Source: CBDHFQ01 sp965262565 (GTDB lineage: Bacteria > Bacteroidota > Bacteroidia > J057). Taken from it: 64,000 bases of DNA. This document shows, one piece after another, positions 9,244-18,434 of this stretch. The stretch's first letter is position 1. Every line of letters starts with the position of its first letter. A program made the position numbers and the translations under genes. The DNA lies in contig CBDHFQ010000025.1 of the NCBI GenBank assembly GCA_965262565.1, positions 1 to 64,000 of the forward strand, read 5' to 3'. Under the pieces are notes generated by a model. That model had not been told where the DNA came from. It was given only the letters and a program-made list of their open reading frames with translations, and searched no databases.

Positions 9244-11157
9244 ATGAACAAAATCTACTATATACTTACGGTCATTCTTCTGTATTCCAGTGGTCTAAAT
9301 GCTCAGTTCTGGGAAGCAGAAAGTCCTGCTCCAGATGAATACGGGTATACCTGGAGAACAAATTTATCAGATGTTGGCCCCACTTATAATTGGATTGATA
9401 TTTCGGAAATTGGTACGGAAGTTACTGATTTGTCAGATGATAATGTTGTAGGTCCCTTTAACATGGGAATAGACTTTCAATATTATTGGGTGAATTATCG
9501 CGAGATATACATCGGAAGTAATGGCTATGTTTCATTCCAGAATGCCAATATTGCGTCTACTAATGGATTTCCTGCGACTCCTACTCCTGACAGAAGAAAT
9601 GATGTGATTGCTCCCTTCCTGGCGGATCTAAGTCCTGATGGTGTGGGCAATCCTGGAAAGGTCTATTACTTTAGTGATATTGATAGCCAACGCTTTATAG
9701 TCTCGTATTTAGATATGCCTTTCTGGGCAAATCAGGCAGTGGTCCCTGAACAGTATAGAGGGAGTAATTCCTTTCAGGTAATATTAGATGCACGTGATTC
9801 GTCTATTACGTTCCAATATGCCAAGCAAGAAGGGGACTGGGATGATGGGTATAATGATTCTCCCAATCCCATGGTGGTTGGGATAGAAAATATTACCGGT
9901 CAAATAGGGCTTTTGGTAACTAATAATATTAAACCTTTACCTGGGACCGCTCTGAAGTTCAACCCTCCTGCTACGGTCTTGCTTAGCATTCCCGATGTAG
10001 CTCCTCAGGCGCTACTAAATTCGACATCTTCCGGAACTATTATCCCACCAGCAGATCCTCTGAATCCCCAATTTCGTTTGTCTGCAAGGATTGCAAATAC
10101 AGGGAATGTAGCCATCGAAACTCCCATCGATGTGAATGCGAGTGTAAGAGATACTACGGGACAATTAGTATTTCAACAAAATGTAAATGTTCCATCGCTA
10201 CAGGTGGATCAGGAAGAAACTATCACATTCTCCATTCCATTTAATCCTCCACTACCTGGGCCTTATCTTTTTGAAGTGACTACCTCCAATGTTGATGACA
10301 TTAATTCGCTAAATAATCAGCAAGTCTCTGAAATTGTCGTAGTTGATACTACCGGAGCTAAAGGCAAATTTTCCTACAGCAGTGGAAATCCATTTAATAT
10401 AGACGGCTTAATTTCTTGGACCGGAAACAATGACGATAGTGGGGGAGGTGTATTTTTTGAAGCTTATGGCTATCCCGTTATTGTTGATACCTTATCTTTT
10501 CTATTAGGAGTAGATAATACTTCCCCCAACCCACCTTCCAGAGGGTTCAGAATGGAGATTTTCCAAGGAGATCCTACCTTGCCTCCTCCAGGCCAGTTGG
10601 TTTATACGAAGGATGTGACCTTAGAAGAATTGCTTCAGAATACGGATAGTATTGGGTGGACTAATATAGCTGTAGATCAATCAGTCGCAATAAGTGAAGG
10701 TGGATTTTACGTCAGCTGGATTCAGCTAGATCCTGTATTCTTCCTTTTTACAGAAACTGCCTCTCCTATTAGCCGACAAACTTTTGAAGTTTTAAATGGG
10801 AAATGGGCACAATATAGACAAGTAAATGAAGAAGATTTCTTTATTCGCGCCTCTGTAGATCTCTCTTTTGCCGTAGCTACTTCTATTAAAGATGATATTG
10901 TAGGATTGCAAAAATTTAACCTCTATCCTAATCCTAATGATGGCAGATTTAAGATAGAATTATCTCTGGAAAGTCCACTTTCATTTGAAATAATTGTAAG
11001 AGATATACAAGGAAAAAAGCTATATCGTTCGGTACAAGAAAAAACCACCAATTATATTGGGGAATTGATTCTACCAAGCTTAACGCCAGGGGTATATATC
11101 CTTGAAGTGGTTACCACGGAAGGAAAGGCAACGAAGAAAATGGTACTGAGTGAATAA
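9244..11157 (+). CDS. Secreted protein with T9SS type A C-terminal sorting domain
   Basis: A 637-residue exported protein. It starts with a classical signal peptide ending LNAQ-FWEAE. Residues about 65-230 form a beta-rich domain with aromatic patterns seen in Bacteroidota extracellular proteins (IYIGSNGYVSF, DVIAPFLADLSPDG). Then comes a CARDB/Ig-like segment (about 255-370, with DVNASVRDTTG and SIPFNPPLPGPYLFEV), a second beta-rich region, and a C-terminal sorting domain of about 75 residues (NLYPNPNDGRFKIE, TPGVYILEVVT, KKMVLSE). T9SS cargo with this tail is moved across the outer membrane and often attached to the surface. No catalytic motif is seen, so adhesion or a structural role is a guess. 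It has its own leader with a palindrome and is divergent from the GH9 gene. Confidence 0.88.
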   Translation: MNKIYYILTVILLYSSGLNAQFWEAESPAPDEYGYTWRTNLSDVGPTYNWIDISEIGTEVTDLSDDNVVGPFNMGIDFQYYWVNYREIYIGSNGYVSFQNANIASTNGFPATPTPDRRNDVIAPFLADLSPDGVGNPGKVYYFSDIDSQRFIVSYLDMPFWANQAVVPEQYRGSNSFQVILDARDSSITFQYAKQEGDWDDGYNDSPNPMVVGIENITGQIGLLVTNNIKPLPGTALKFNPPATVLLSIPDVAPQALLNSTSSGTIIPPADPLNPQFRLSARIANTGNVAIETPIDVNASVRDTTGQLVFQQNVNVPSLQVDQEETITFSIPFNPPLPGPYLFEVTTSNVDDINSLNNQQVSEIVVVDTTGAKGKFSYSSGNPFNIDGLISWTGNNDDSGGGVFFEAYGYPVIVDTLSFLLGVDNTSPNPPSRGFRMEIFQGDPTLPPPGQLVYTKDVTLEELLQNTDSIGWTNIAVDQSVAISEGGFYVSWIQLDPVFFLFTETASPISRQTFEVLNGKWAQYRQVNEEDFFIRASVDLSFAVATSIKDDIVGLQKFNLYPNPNDGRFKIELSLESPLSFEIIVRDIQGKKLYRSVQEKTTNYIGELILPSLTPGVYILEVVTTEGKATKKMVLSE

Positions 11158-11190
11158 TAATTGGATCAAATAATTTTTTCGACCAATTAT
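11157..11190 (+). terminator. Possible weak hairpin between convergent genes
   Basis: ATAATTGG (11157-11164) pairs with CCAATTAT (11183-11190), extendable by two pairs with a bulge. It lies just after the stop of the T9SS gene and before the end of the convergent glycosyltransferase gene. No U-tract follows, so termination is uncertain. Confidence 0.3.
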
Positions 11191-11233
11191 CACAAAGGAG
11201 AGATTTTAATTGTCTCATGTATTATGTTGACGT

Positions 11234-12625
11234 TCACAATTTTTGATAAGTGTCAATTAACTCTTGGGTAAGGTTCAAGCTATTAAACTTTTTCTCTACT
11301 AAGGCTTTCCCATTTTTGGCGATGGCTTCAACATATCCGGGAGATTCTATCAGAATAGATAGTTGATCCTGGAATTCTTTATCTTTTTCAGCGATCATAA
11401 TATGTTCTCCATGTTTTAGGGGAAGTCCTTCTGCGGCGATCTTCGTAGCTAAGACAGCTCTCCCCATTGCTAAGCCCTCTATTATTTTTACTCGCATACC
11501 ACTTCCCGATTGCAAAGGGACAATCATTATATCTCTATCCATGATAAAGGCCTTGGCATCCGGTACTTCCCCCAACACCTTGATAGATTTGCTCTCAAGG
11601 CTAAAATATTTTTTTGGTGTTCTTCTTCCTGCAATAGACAAGGTAACCTCTGGATATTTTTTTTCTATTACCGGCCACACTTTGGCTAAGAACCAATCCA
11701 GCCCAGCCTGGTTAGGATCCCAATCCAATGCTCCTATGTAAAATAATCGAGGAGCTTGTCCTTCTTTTATCTGGACGGCCTCTACTTCCTTATACTTCTC
11801 CATATCAAGTCCGATCATCGCTACTTTTATAGGAGGGGTAACTTTGAGAAGGTCTTTAATTCTATCTACCAGCCTTCTTTCGGGACCTAACTTTCCTAAT
11901 CTCTTTATAATATCGTCAGATATGCCATGCTTCGACAAGAGTTTGTGAACTTTATACCCATCCTTCTTAACTTTGCTCATGATTTCTTCCTTGAACTCCC
12001 CAATAAAAGGCTTAAACTTTTTTGCATCCGCTTCGGATACGGGTAATATGAGATCAAATTTTCCCATTCTGAAAGCATTTTTTTCATATTGCCTCAACCT
12101 TCGATGAGTTTCATTGAAATAGTATTGCTTCCAGGCATTTTGTTCATATTTCGCTCTTCTTTCCCAAATTTCGTGTTCTACATTATGTGCTCTGTAAACA
12201 AATTTAGGCTGCTCTTCCTTGCCTTTATAAAATTGTTTAGCCGTTTCCAGATATGGTACTACAAATAGGGTTTCAAATTGAATAATATCAAATTTGTGCT
12301 TCTTTAACACATCTAAAAGGACATTCCTAAATCCTGCAGAAGTAAATCGCTGAATGTGGTATGCCTGATGGCTAAATAGAAGATTTGCTGCTGCTTGAAT
12401 GTAATTAATTTCTGTATTAATGTCCGCTGCATAAAATTCTGCTATCTCCTTCACATGATTAGGTAAGTCCGATAGGTTTGAGATACTATGTTTAGGCGTA
12501 TTCATAGCTAATACTACCACTTCATGACCTAGTTGAGCATAGGATTTAGCCATTTGGAACATAGCTATAGCACCTCCATCAGTAAGTGGGTAAGGAAATT
12601 TGGAACAGATTAATAGAACCTTCAT
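11234..12625 (-). CDS. Family 4 glycosyltransferase (GT-B) with basic insertion
   Basis: Retaining GT-B transferase. The start is ATG at 12625 (MKVLLICSKFPYPLTDGG); the longer frame begins with TTG and would overlap the promoter box at 12632-12639. N-domain features include GGAIAMFQMAKSYAQLGHEV and YRAHNVEHEIWERRA; the C-domain has LFYIGALDWDPNQAG and the donor-site Glu block SGMRVKIIEGLAMGRAVLAT. An unusual lysine-rich, helix-like segment of roughly 60 residues (about 205-265) lies between VSEADAKKF and the strand IGLDMEKY, where family members normally have a short linker. No membrane helix or signal peptide is seen. It is convergent with the T9SS gene and divergent from the EF-G-like gene, so it is probably a single-gene unit. 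Acceptor unknown. Confidence 0.88.
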   Translation of the reverse strand: MKVLLICSKFPYPLTDGGAIAMFQMAKSYAQLGHEVVVLAMNTPKHSISNLSDLPNHVKEIAEFYAADINTEINYIQAAANLLFSHQAYHIQRFTSAGFRNVLLDVLKKHKFDIIQFETLFVVPYLETAKQFYKGKEEQPKFVYRAHNVEHEIWERRAKYEQNAWKQYYFNETHRRLRQYEKNAFRMGKFDLILPVSEADAKKFKPFIGEFKEEIMSKVKKDGYKVHKLLSKHGISDDIIKRLGKLGPERRLVDRIKDLLKVTPPIKVAMIGLDMEKYKEVEAVQIKEGQAPRLFYIGALDWDPNQAGLDWFLAKVWPVIEKKYPEVTLSIAGRRTPKKYFSLESKSIKVLGEVPDAKAFIMDRDIMIVPLQSGSGMRVKIIEGLAMGRAVLATKIAAEGLPLKHGEHIMIAEKDKEFQDQLSILIESPGYVEAIAKNGKALVEKKFNSLNLTQELIDTYQKL

Positions 12626-12631
12626 GACTTG

Positions 12632-12639
12632 CAAATATA
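12632..12639 (-). promoter_or_regulatory. Candidate -7 box (TATATTTG), leaderless geometry
   Basis: On the minus strand this reads TATATTTG, matching the Bacteroidota consensus TAnnTTTG, and ends 6 nt before the ATG at 12625. Transcription would then start at or next to the start codon. No good -33 TTG is seen at the usual distance. Confidence 0.35.
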
Positions 12640-12742
12640 GAAGAGAGTTGCTTTTCTCTAATAGATATTTTTTCTATATTATTAGAACGCCCCTAATTTT
12701 TTTAGGACAACTACTGTGTTAACTACTTAATATTACCCACCT

Positions 12743-14863
12743 ATGAAACATTATGAAACGGACCGGATCAAGAATATTGTTCTTGCCGGTAGTTCCAAAT
12801 CCGGGAAAACAACCCTTGCAGAATGTATGATGTTTGAAGGGAACGTACTATCGAGAATGGGAAAAGTAGAAGATGGAAATACCGTATCGGATTATCATGA
12901 AATTGAGCAGGAAAGAGGGAGTTCTGTTTTTTCATCCATTCTTCACACCGAATGGAGAGGAACTAAAATTAATTTAATCGACACACCAGGGCTGGATGAT
13001 TTTGCCGGGGAATTGATTGGAGCATTAAGGGTTTGTGATACTGCCCTAATTACCTTAAATGCGCAGTATGGAGTAGAAGTGGGGACAGAGATCATATGGC
13101 GCTATTTAAAGAAATTCCAAAAGCCCAGCATTATGGTTATCAATCAGGTAGACCATCCTAAAGCAGATTTTCACAGGACCGTAGAAATGACTCGCCAACA
13201 ATTTGGACAGGGGATTATTCTGGTCCAATATCCATATAATCAAGGAGAGAATTTCAATTGTATTATAGATCTGCTTAAAATGGTGATGTATCAATTTCCC
13301 AAGGAGGGAGGAAAACCTAAAAAATTACCTATACCAGCGGATGAAAAAGAAAGGGCACAAAAATTACATACTGAGTTAGTAGAAGCTGCGGCTGAACATG
13401 ATGACACGTTGATGGAATTATATTTCGAAAAAGGAGAGCTGGATGAGGATGAAATGAGAACGGGGATAAGATTGGGAATGTTGCGAAGAGACATGTTTCC
13501 AGTATTTTGTTTATCTGCTTCTAGAAATATGGGAAGTGGTAGATTAATGGGCTTCATAGGAAATGTTACCCCTTCAGCAGGAGAAATAGCACCAGAATTA
13601 TCCACAGAAGGTAAAGAAATAAAAATAAAGGATAAGGCTACTACTTTATTCGTTTTTAAAACAAGCAATGAGAGACACACTGGATCTATGAGCTACTTTA
13701 AAGTTTGTTCAGGTACGGTAGAAGCAGGAATGGAATTGTATAATGAAAATACTGGGGTGAAAGGTAAGATGAACCAATTGTTTGTAATAGATGGTAAAAA
13801 TAGACACTCGGTTACAACGCTTTCTGCAGGAGATATAGGTGCTACAGTTAAACTGAAAAATACTTACACCAACCATACCTTGAGGAGTGTAGATGATGGG
13901 ATCAATATTCTACCCATTGAATTTCCAGCACCCAGGATAAGGACAGCTATTACTCTTGTCAATGATCATGAAGAAGAAAAATTGGCCCAGGCTATGGCGA
14001 AACTTCATGCAGGAGATCCCACTTTTATTCCAGAATATTCCGCTGAATTAAAACAGACCTTATTACATGGTCAGGGGGAATTACATCTTCAGGTAAATCA
14101 ATGGATGTTGGACCATTTGTACGGAGTAAAAATAAATCTGATTGAACCTAGAATTTCCTACAGAGAGACGATACAACAAGAGGCTAAAGGCTATCACAAA
14201 CACAAGAAGCAAAGTGGTGGAGCAGGGCAGTATGGAGAAGTATATGTAATAGTAAAACCTTATTCAGAGCATCCTAACCATCCAGGCGACTTGAAAATTA
14301 GAGGTGAAGAAATCATTGATATGCCATGGGGAGGAAAGTTAGCATTTTATAATTGTATCGTTGGAGGTGTGATTGATCAACGATTTCTACCAGCTATTTT
14401 AAAAGGAGTTCAGGAAGTGATGGAAGAAGGTCCTATCACTGGCTCTTACGTGAGAGATGTGGCAGTATACGTATATGATGGTAAGATGCATCCAGTCGAT
14501 TCGAATGAGATATCCTTTAAAATAGCTGGTCAGCAAGCTTTTAAAAAGGCTTTTCTTGATGCGAATCCCAAAATTTTAGAACCTGTACACACGGTAGAAA
14601 TTCTCGTACCAGATGAATTTATGGGCGAAGTACTTACTGATTTACAAGCTAGAAGAGCGTTGGTAGAAGGATTTAAAAATGAAGGTGCTTACCAAAGAAT
14701 TACAGCAAAAGTTCCTTTAGCTTCCCTCAGTAAATATACCACAACCTTGAGTTCTATATCCCAAGGGCGAGCTACTTTTAGTAGTGCATTTGATAATTAT
14801 TCCCAGGTCTCCTCGGATATACAAGCGGAATTAATTCGTAAAAGTGTGGCCCAGGTTGCATAG
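12743..14863 (+). CDS. EF-G paralogue (EF-G2-like) with degenerate GTPase centre
   Basis: Has the five-domain EF-G architecture at about 706 residues: G domain (1-290), domain II (300-390), III (about 400-475), IV (480-600, with QSGGAGQYGEV) and V (605-690, with ILVPDEFMGEVL). The P-loop GSSKSGKT (16-23) is intact, but other GTPase motifs are altered: switch I has ERGSS instead of the family's RGIT, G3 is DTPGLDDF (Leu 84 in place of the catalytic His of DTPGHVDF), and G4 is NQVD instead of NKxD. This pattern suggests weak or absent GTP hydrolysis. Bacteroides EF-G2 is an EF-G paralogue reported to support translocation without GTPase activity, and this gene is a plausible relative; that link is inference. 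It is a single gene, divergent from the GT4 gene, with a hairpin after its stop. It is not the main fusA, which is usually in a ribosomal operon. Confidence 0.85.
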   Translation: MKHYETDRIKNIVLAGSSKSGKTTLAECMMFEGNVLSRMGKVEDGNTVSDYHEIEQERGSSVFSSILHTEWRGTKINLIDTPGLDDFAGELIGALRVCDTALITLNAQYGVEVGTEIIWRYLKKFQKPSIMVINQVDHPKADFHRTVEMTRQQFGQGIILVQYPYNQGENFNCIIDLLKMVMYQFPKEGGKPKKLPIPADEKERAQKLHTELVEAAAEHDDTLMELYFEKGELDEDEMRTGIRLGMLRRDMFPVFCLSASRNMGSGRLMGFIGNVTPSAGEIAPELSTEGKEIKIKDKATTLFVFKTSNERHTGSMSYFKVCSGTVEAGMELYNENTGVKGKMNQLFVIDGKNRHSVTTLSAGDIGATVKLKNTYTNHTLRSVDDGINILPIEFPAPRIRTAITLVNDHEEEKLAQAMAKLHAGDPTFIPEYSAELKQTLLHGQGELHLQVNQWMLDHLYGVKINLIEPRISYRETIQQEAKGYHKHKKQSGGAGQYGEVYVIVKPYSEHPNHPGDLKIRGEEIIDMPWGGKLAFYNCIVGGVIDQRFLPAILKGVQEVMEEGPITGSYVRDVAVYVYDGKMHPVDSNEISFKIAGQQAFKKAFLDANPKILEPVHTVEILVPDEFMGEVLTDLQARRALVEGFKNEGAYQRITAKVPLASLSKYTTTLSSISQGRATFSSAFDNYSQVSSDIQAELIRKSVAQVA

Positions 14864-14889
14864 ATAATTGCTTACATATGAGGAAGAAT

Positions 14890-14922
14890 AAAGAGAATGA
14901 TTTTTAAAGAATCATTCTCTTT
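14890..14922 (+). terminator. Hairpin terminator between convergent genes
   Basis: AAAGAGAATGATT (14890-14902) and AATCATTCTCTTT (14910-14922) form a perfect 13-bp stem with a 7-nt loop, 27 bp after the EF-G-like stop. The right arm ends TTT and the opposite strand also ends TTT-ATTCTT, so it may serve both convergent genes. U-tracts are short. Confidence 0.6.
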
Positions 14923-14982
14923 GTATGTGTTTAGTTGCTTAAAAAGTTAAAAGTGAAATGAGACAAAAAGCCTACTAATTTA

Positions 14983-15411
14983 TTACGCATTAGTGGGTGG
15001 TTTAACTTCATATATTTCTGATTCTGAGACTTCTAATAAGATCATTTCACATTTTCCATTAGCCCTTTTCAATAAGTCGGGGTAATTGGCCATAGATAAT
15101 TCATCTCCTACTTCCGCCATCCATTCTAAAATTCTTTCTGGTTTGGCATCAAATAAAAAATGAAACTGAACTTTATCTTCAAATTGAAAATCCAAAATTC
15201 TAAGGCTGATCATATTAACAGGTGCGTGAAATCTAGCTTGAAGAACTGCCTGCTTATTATGCAATACACGATATCCTTCAGGATTGACTGATTCCCCTGT
15301 ATCCAGTCTTTGCTCAGTTTCTTGCGTATCGATCCACCCTCCATGCTCTAAAATGAGATTGAATACATTTAAGTCTCTCAGCTGCTGGGGATTTAGTTCA
15401 CATTTTTGCAT
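14983..15411 (-). CDS. Hypothetical 142-residue acidic cytoplasmic protein
   Basis: I do not recognise a family. The protein has no signal peptide and no membrane segment, and its composition is mixed alpha/beta. The N-terminal third (LRDLNVFNLILEHGGWIDTQ) looks helical; the middle has alternating strands (MISLRILDFQFEDKVQFHFLF is interrupted by charged residues); the end is acidic and ends in KPPTNA. It is convergent with the EF-G-like gene and shares the hairpin region at 14890-14922. The 465 bp upstream separates it from gyrA, which is divergent. Codon use and composition resemble the neighbours, so it is likely a real native gene. Confidence 0.65.
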   Translation of the reverse strand: MQKCELNPQQLRDLNVFNLILEHGGWIDTQETEQRLDTGESVNPEGYRVLHNKQAVLQARFHAPVNMISLRILDFQFEDKVQFHFLFDAKPERILEWMAEVGDELSMANYPDLLKRANGKCEMILLEVSESEIYEVKPPTNA

Positions 15412-15876
15412 AAACCTGTGTTTATTCTGAAATACTTAATCAAAAGTAATGGCAGGATACTGGCAATAAAAAGCAAATGACTCAGGATTGTTACACTTAT
15501 TAGTAATACCTATGATTTATACAATGATGAATGTTAATAAAAATACATTCCTTTCTATAAAACAGTCATTTGATCAGAAAACTAAAGATTATTCAACTTC
15601 CAGTATCTCCTATACTACTAAACGCAATAGGAAACATAATATGATACTGAATGTGTAATAATTGCGGATAATTATGAAGAATACTGATTCCGTATATTAC
15701 TTAAACGTGGTAAATTCTTTTTTCTTGTATTTCAATGAGTATGTTCATCTTTTATTATTTAATAGATTAGCTGGTAATCATATGGTTATTTCATAAAAAG
15801 GATTTTCTTCAGAGGAAAGATTTAAGTAATTTTAACCCTATTAATTTTGTTAAAGGCAAATACGTCAATTTAAGAT
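15412..15876. other. Divergent intergenic region upstream of gyrA
   Basis: 465 bp of AT-rich DNA between the hypothetical gene (minus) and gyrA (plus). A gyrA-proximal TAATTTTG box is listed separately. No open reading frame of note, RNA gene or strong hairpin was seen. The length is generous for two promoters. Confidence 0.4.
15842..15849 (+). promoter_or_regulatory. Candidate gyrA -7 box (TAATTTTG)
   Basis: TAATTTTG fits the Bacteroidota TAnnTTTG consensus and lies 27 bp upstream of the gyrA ATG. No clear -33 TTG accompanies it. Confidence 0.4.
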
Positions 15877-18399
15877 ATGTCAGAGGAATCTAGAATAATA
15901 CCGAGATTAATTGAGGAAGAAATGAAAAATGCCTACATAGATTATTCTATGTCGGTCATAGTTTCCAGAGCCTTACCTGATGTGAGAGATGGATTGAAAC
16001 CTGTTCACCGAAGAGTTCTATATGGAATGAGTGAACTGGGATTAGCAAGCAACAGACCTTACAAAAAATCAGCAAGAATTGTGGGCGAAGTATTGGGTAA
16101 GTATCATCCACATGGCGATGGTGCAGTTTACGATACGATGGTCAGAATGGCGCAGGAATGGTCCCTAAGATATCCTTTAGTAGATGGGCAGGGAAATTTT
16201 GGGTCTATTGATGGAGATAATCCTGCGGCGATGCGTTACACGGAAGCGAGATTGAGGAGAATCTCTGAGGACATGTTGGAAGATTTGGAAAAAGATACGG
16301 TAGACTTCAGGTTAAATTTCGATGACTCTCTTAAAGAGCCGACCGTACTGCCATCTCGAATTCCTAATTTGTTAATCAATGGAGCTAGCGGAATTGCAGT
16401 AGGAATGGCTACGAATATGCCTCCACACAATTTAGGAGAGATCATTGACGCAATCAACGCTTATATAGATAAACCAGAGCTAGAGATTGAGGAATTAATG
16501 CAATATGTCAAAGGGCCAGACTTTCCTACCGGGGGAGTGATCTATGGAGTGGAAGGGATACGAGAAGCGTTTCATCATGGGAAAGGTCGGGTGGTAATGA
16601 GAGCCTTGGCGGAAATAGAAACGTCCAGTTCAGGCAGGGAACAAATTATTATCACAGAGATACCTTATCAGGTAAATAAAGCTGAAACCATAAAAAAGAT
16701 AGGGTATTTAGTAGATGAGAAAAAAATAGAGGGAATATATGACGCAAAAGATCTATCTGACAGAGAGGGGATAAGAATTTCTATAGAATTGAAAAAAGAT
16801 GCAGTTGGTAGAGTCGTCTTGAATAAATTATTTCAAATGACACCGCTGCAAAGCTCTTTCAGCATTAATAATGTCGCACTGGTAAATGGCCGACCTACTA
16901 TCCTTAATTTGAAGGATATGATTCGGCACTATGTGAATCATCGGCATGAAGTAGTCGTTAGGAGGACCAAATATGAACTGGAAGAAGCTAAAAAGAAAGC
17001 GCATATTCTCGAGGGCTTATTAATTGCCTTGGATCACCTGGATGAAGTTATTGCCTTAATTAGAGCATCACGTACCGTAGAAGAAGCTCAAGAAGGACTA
17101 ATGACTCGATTTTCACTCAGCGACATTCAGGCAAAGGCGATTCTGGATATGCGTTTACAAAGATTGACTGGATTGGAGCGAGAGAAAGTTCAAAAACAAT
17201 ATCAAGAACTTAAAGAGAAAATTGATTATCTGGAGTCTGTGTTGGAAGACGAAATTATGCGGATGAATATTATTAAGGAGGAACTGGCAGAAGTTAAAGA
17301 AAAGCATGACAATCCCAGACGTACCCAAATAACTTATGCTGAAGGAGAAATAAGGCAGGAAGATTTAGTGGCCAATGATGATGTCATTCTCACGATCTCT
17401 CATCATGGATATATTAAAAGAACCCTGGCTTCTGAATATAGAGTACAAGGAAGAGGAGGTACCGGATTTAAAGGTACGGGAAAAAAAGAAACCGATTTTG
17501 TTGAGCATATTTTTGCCACCCTTACCCATAATTATATGTTGTTCTTCACCGAAAAAGGGAAGTGCTATTGGTTAAGGGTGTATGAAATTCCTAAAGGAGA
17601 GCGTGCACATAAAGGGAGACCTATACAAAATCTGATCAACATAGATTCTGAGGACAAAGTAAAGGCTTATATCACTGTTCCTGATCTGGAAGATGGAGCG
17701 TTTTTGGACAATCACTATATCGTAATGGCTACTAAAAAGGGCTTGATTAAAAAAACCTCCCTAAGGGAATATAGTCGTCCCAGAACGAATGGAATTATTG
17801 CGTTGAATATTAGAGAAGGAGATGAATTGATAGAAGCAAAACTAACAGATGGAAACAGTCAAATCGTTTTGGCTGGAAGTTCGGGATATGCAGTAAGATT
17901 TCATGAATCCAGCGTTAGAGATATGGGACGAAATGCATCCGGAGTGAGAGGAATTAATCTATCATCCGGAGATGAAGAACTGGTAGGAATGGTAGTTGTC
18001 CCGAATGAAGAAAGTAACTTATTAGTTGTTTCTGAAAAAGGATATGGAAAACAAACCCCCATCTCTGATTATCGATTGACAAATAGGGGCGGAAAAGGTG
18101 TTATTACTTTAAATGTCTCTGATAAAGTTGGTAAATTAGTAGCCATTAAACAGATAGAGAGCCAGGAGGAAGATTTAATGATTATAACAAAAATGGGTAT
18201 TGCTATTCGGATTAATGTAGAAAATATCAGTTTGCAGGGAAGGAATACCCAAGGAGTTAGATTGATTAAACTAAAAGAAGAGGATGACATCGCTTCCGTT
18301 GCAAAAGTGATGGAAAATGATGACGAAAATGAAAATGAACAGTCAGAAGAATTAAATGATGATTCCGAAGATATAAGTAATAATGGAATTCAGAATTAA
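15877..18399 (+). CDS. gyrA: DNA gyrase subunit A
   Basis: 840-residue DNA gyrase A subunit: ATP-dependent negative supercoiling together with GyrB. The breakage-reunion domain has the catalytic Tyr at residue 121 (AAMRYTEARL) and the canonical N-terminus (RIIPRLIEEEMKNAYIDYSM). The C-terminal beta-pinwheel begins at about residue 510, with a GyrA-box variant QGRGGTG in place of QRRGGKG. The quinolone-determining region reads YHPHGDGAVYDT, so the position equivalent to E. coli Ser83 is Gly82, while the Asp87 equivalent (Asp86) is kept. The last roughly 25 residues form an acidic tail. gyrA is followed 35 bp later by a TPR protein gene on the same strand, and the two are probably co-transcribed. 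gyrB is not in the window. Confidence 0.98.
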   Translation: MSEESRIIPRLIEEEMKNAYIDYSMSVIVSRALPDVRDGLKPVHRRVLYGMSELGLASNRPYKKSARIVGEVLGKYHPHGDGAVYDTMVRMAQEWSLRYPLVDGQGNFGSIDGDNPAAMRYTEARLRRISEDMLEDLEKDTVDFRLNFDDSLKEPTVLPSRIPNLLINGASGIAVGMATNMPPHNLGEIIDAINAYIDKPELEIEELMQYVKGPDFPTGGVIYGVEGIREAFHHGKGRVVMRALAEIETSSSGREQIIITEIPYQVNKAETIKKIGYLVDEKKIEGIYDAKDLSDREGIRISIELKKDAVGRVVLNKLFQMTPLQSSFSINNVALVNGRPTILNLKDMIRHYVNHRHEVVVRRTKYELEEAKKKAHILEGLLIALDHLDEVIALIRASRTVEEAQEGLMTRFSLSDIQAKAILDMRLQRLTGLEREKVQKQYQELKEKIDYLESVLEDEIMRMNIIKEELAEVKEKHDNPRRTQITYAEGEIRQEDLVANDDVILTISHHGYIKRTLASEYRVQGRGGTGFKGTGKKETDFVEHIFATLTHNYMLFFTEKGKCYWLRVYEIPKGERAHKGRPIQNLINIDSEDKVKAYITVPDLEDGAFLDNHYIVMATKKGLIKKTSLREYSRPRTNGIIALNIREGDELIEAKLTDGNSQIVLAGSSGYAVRFHESSVRDMGRNASGVRGINLSSGDEELVGMVVVPNEESNLLVVSEKGYGKQTPISDYRLTNRGGKGVITLNVSDKVGKLVAIKQIESQEEDLMIITKMGIAIRINVENISLQGRNTQGVRLIKLKEEDDIASVAKVMENDDENENEQSEELNDDSEDISNNGIQN

Positions 18400-18434
18400 T
18401 GTTTAACTTGTAATTATAAAATTAGAGCAATACC

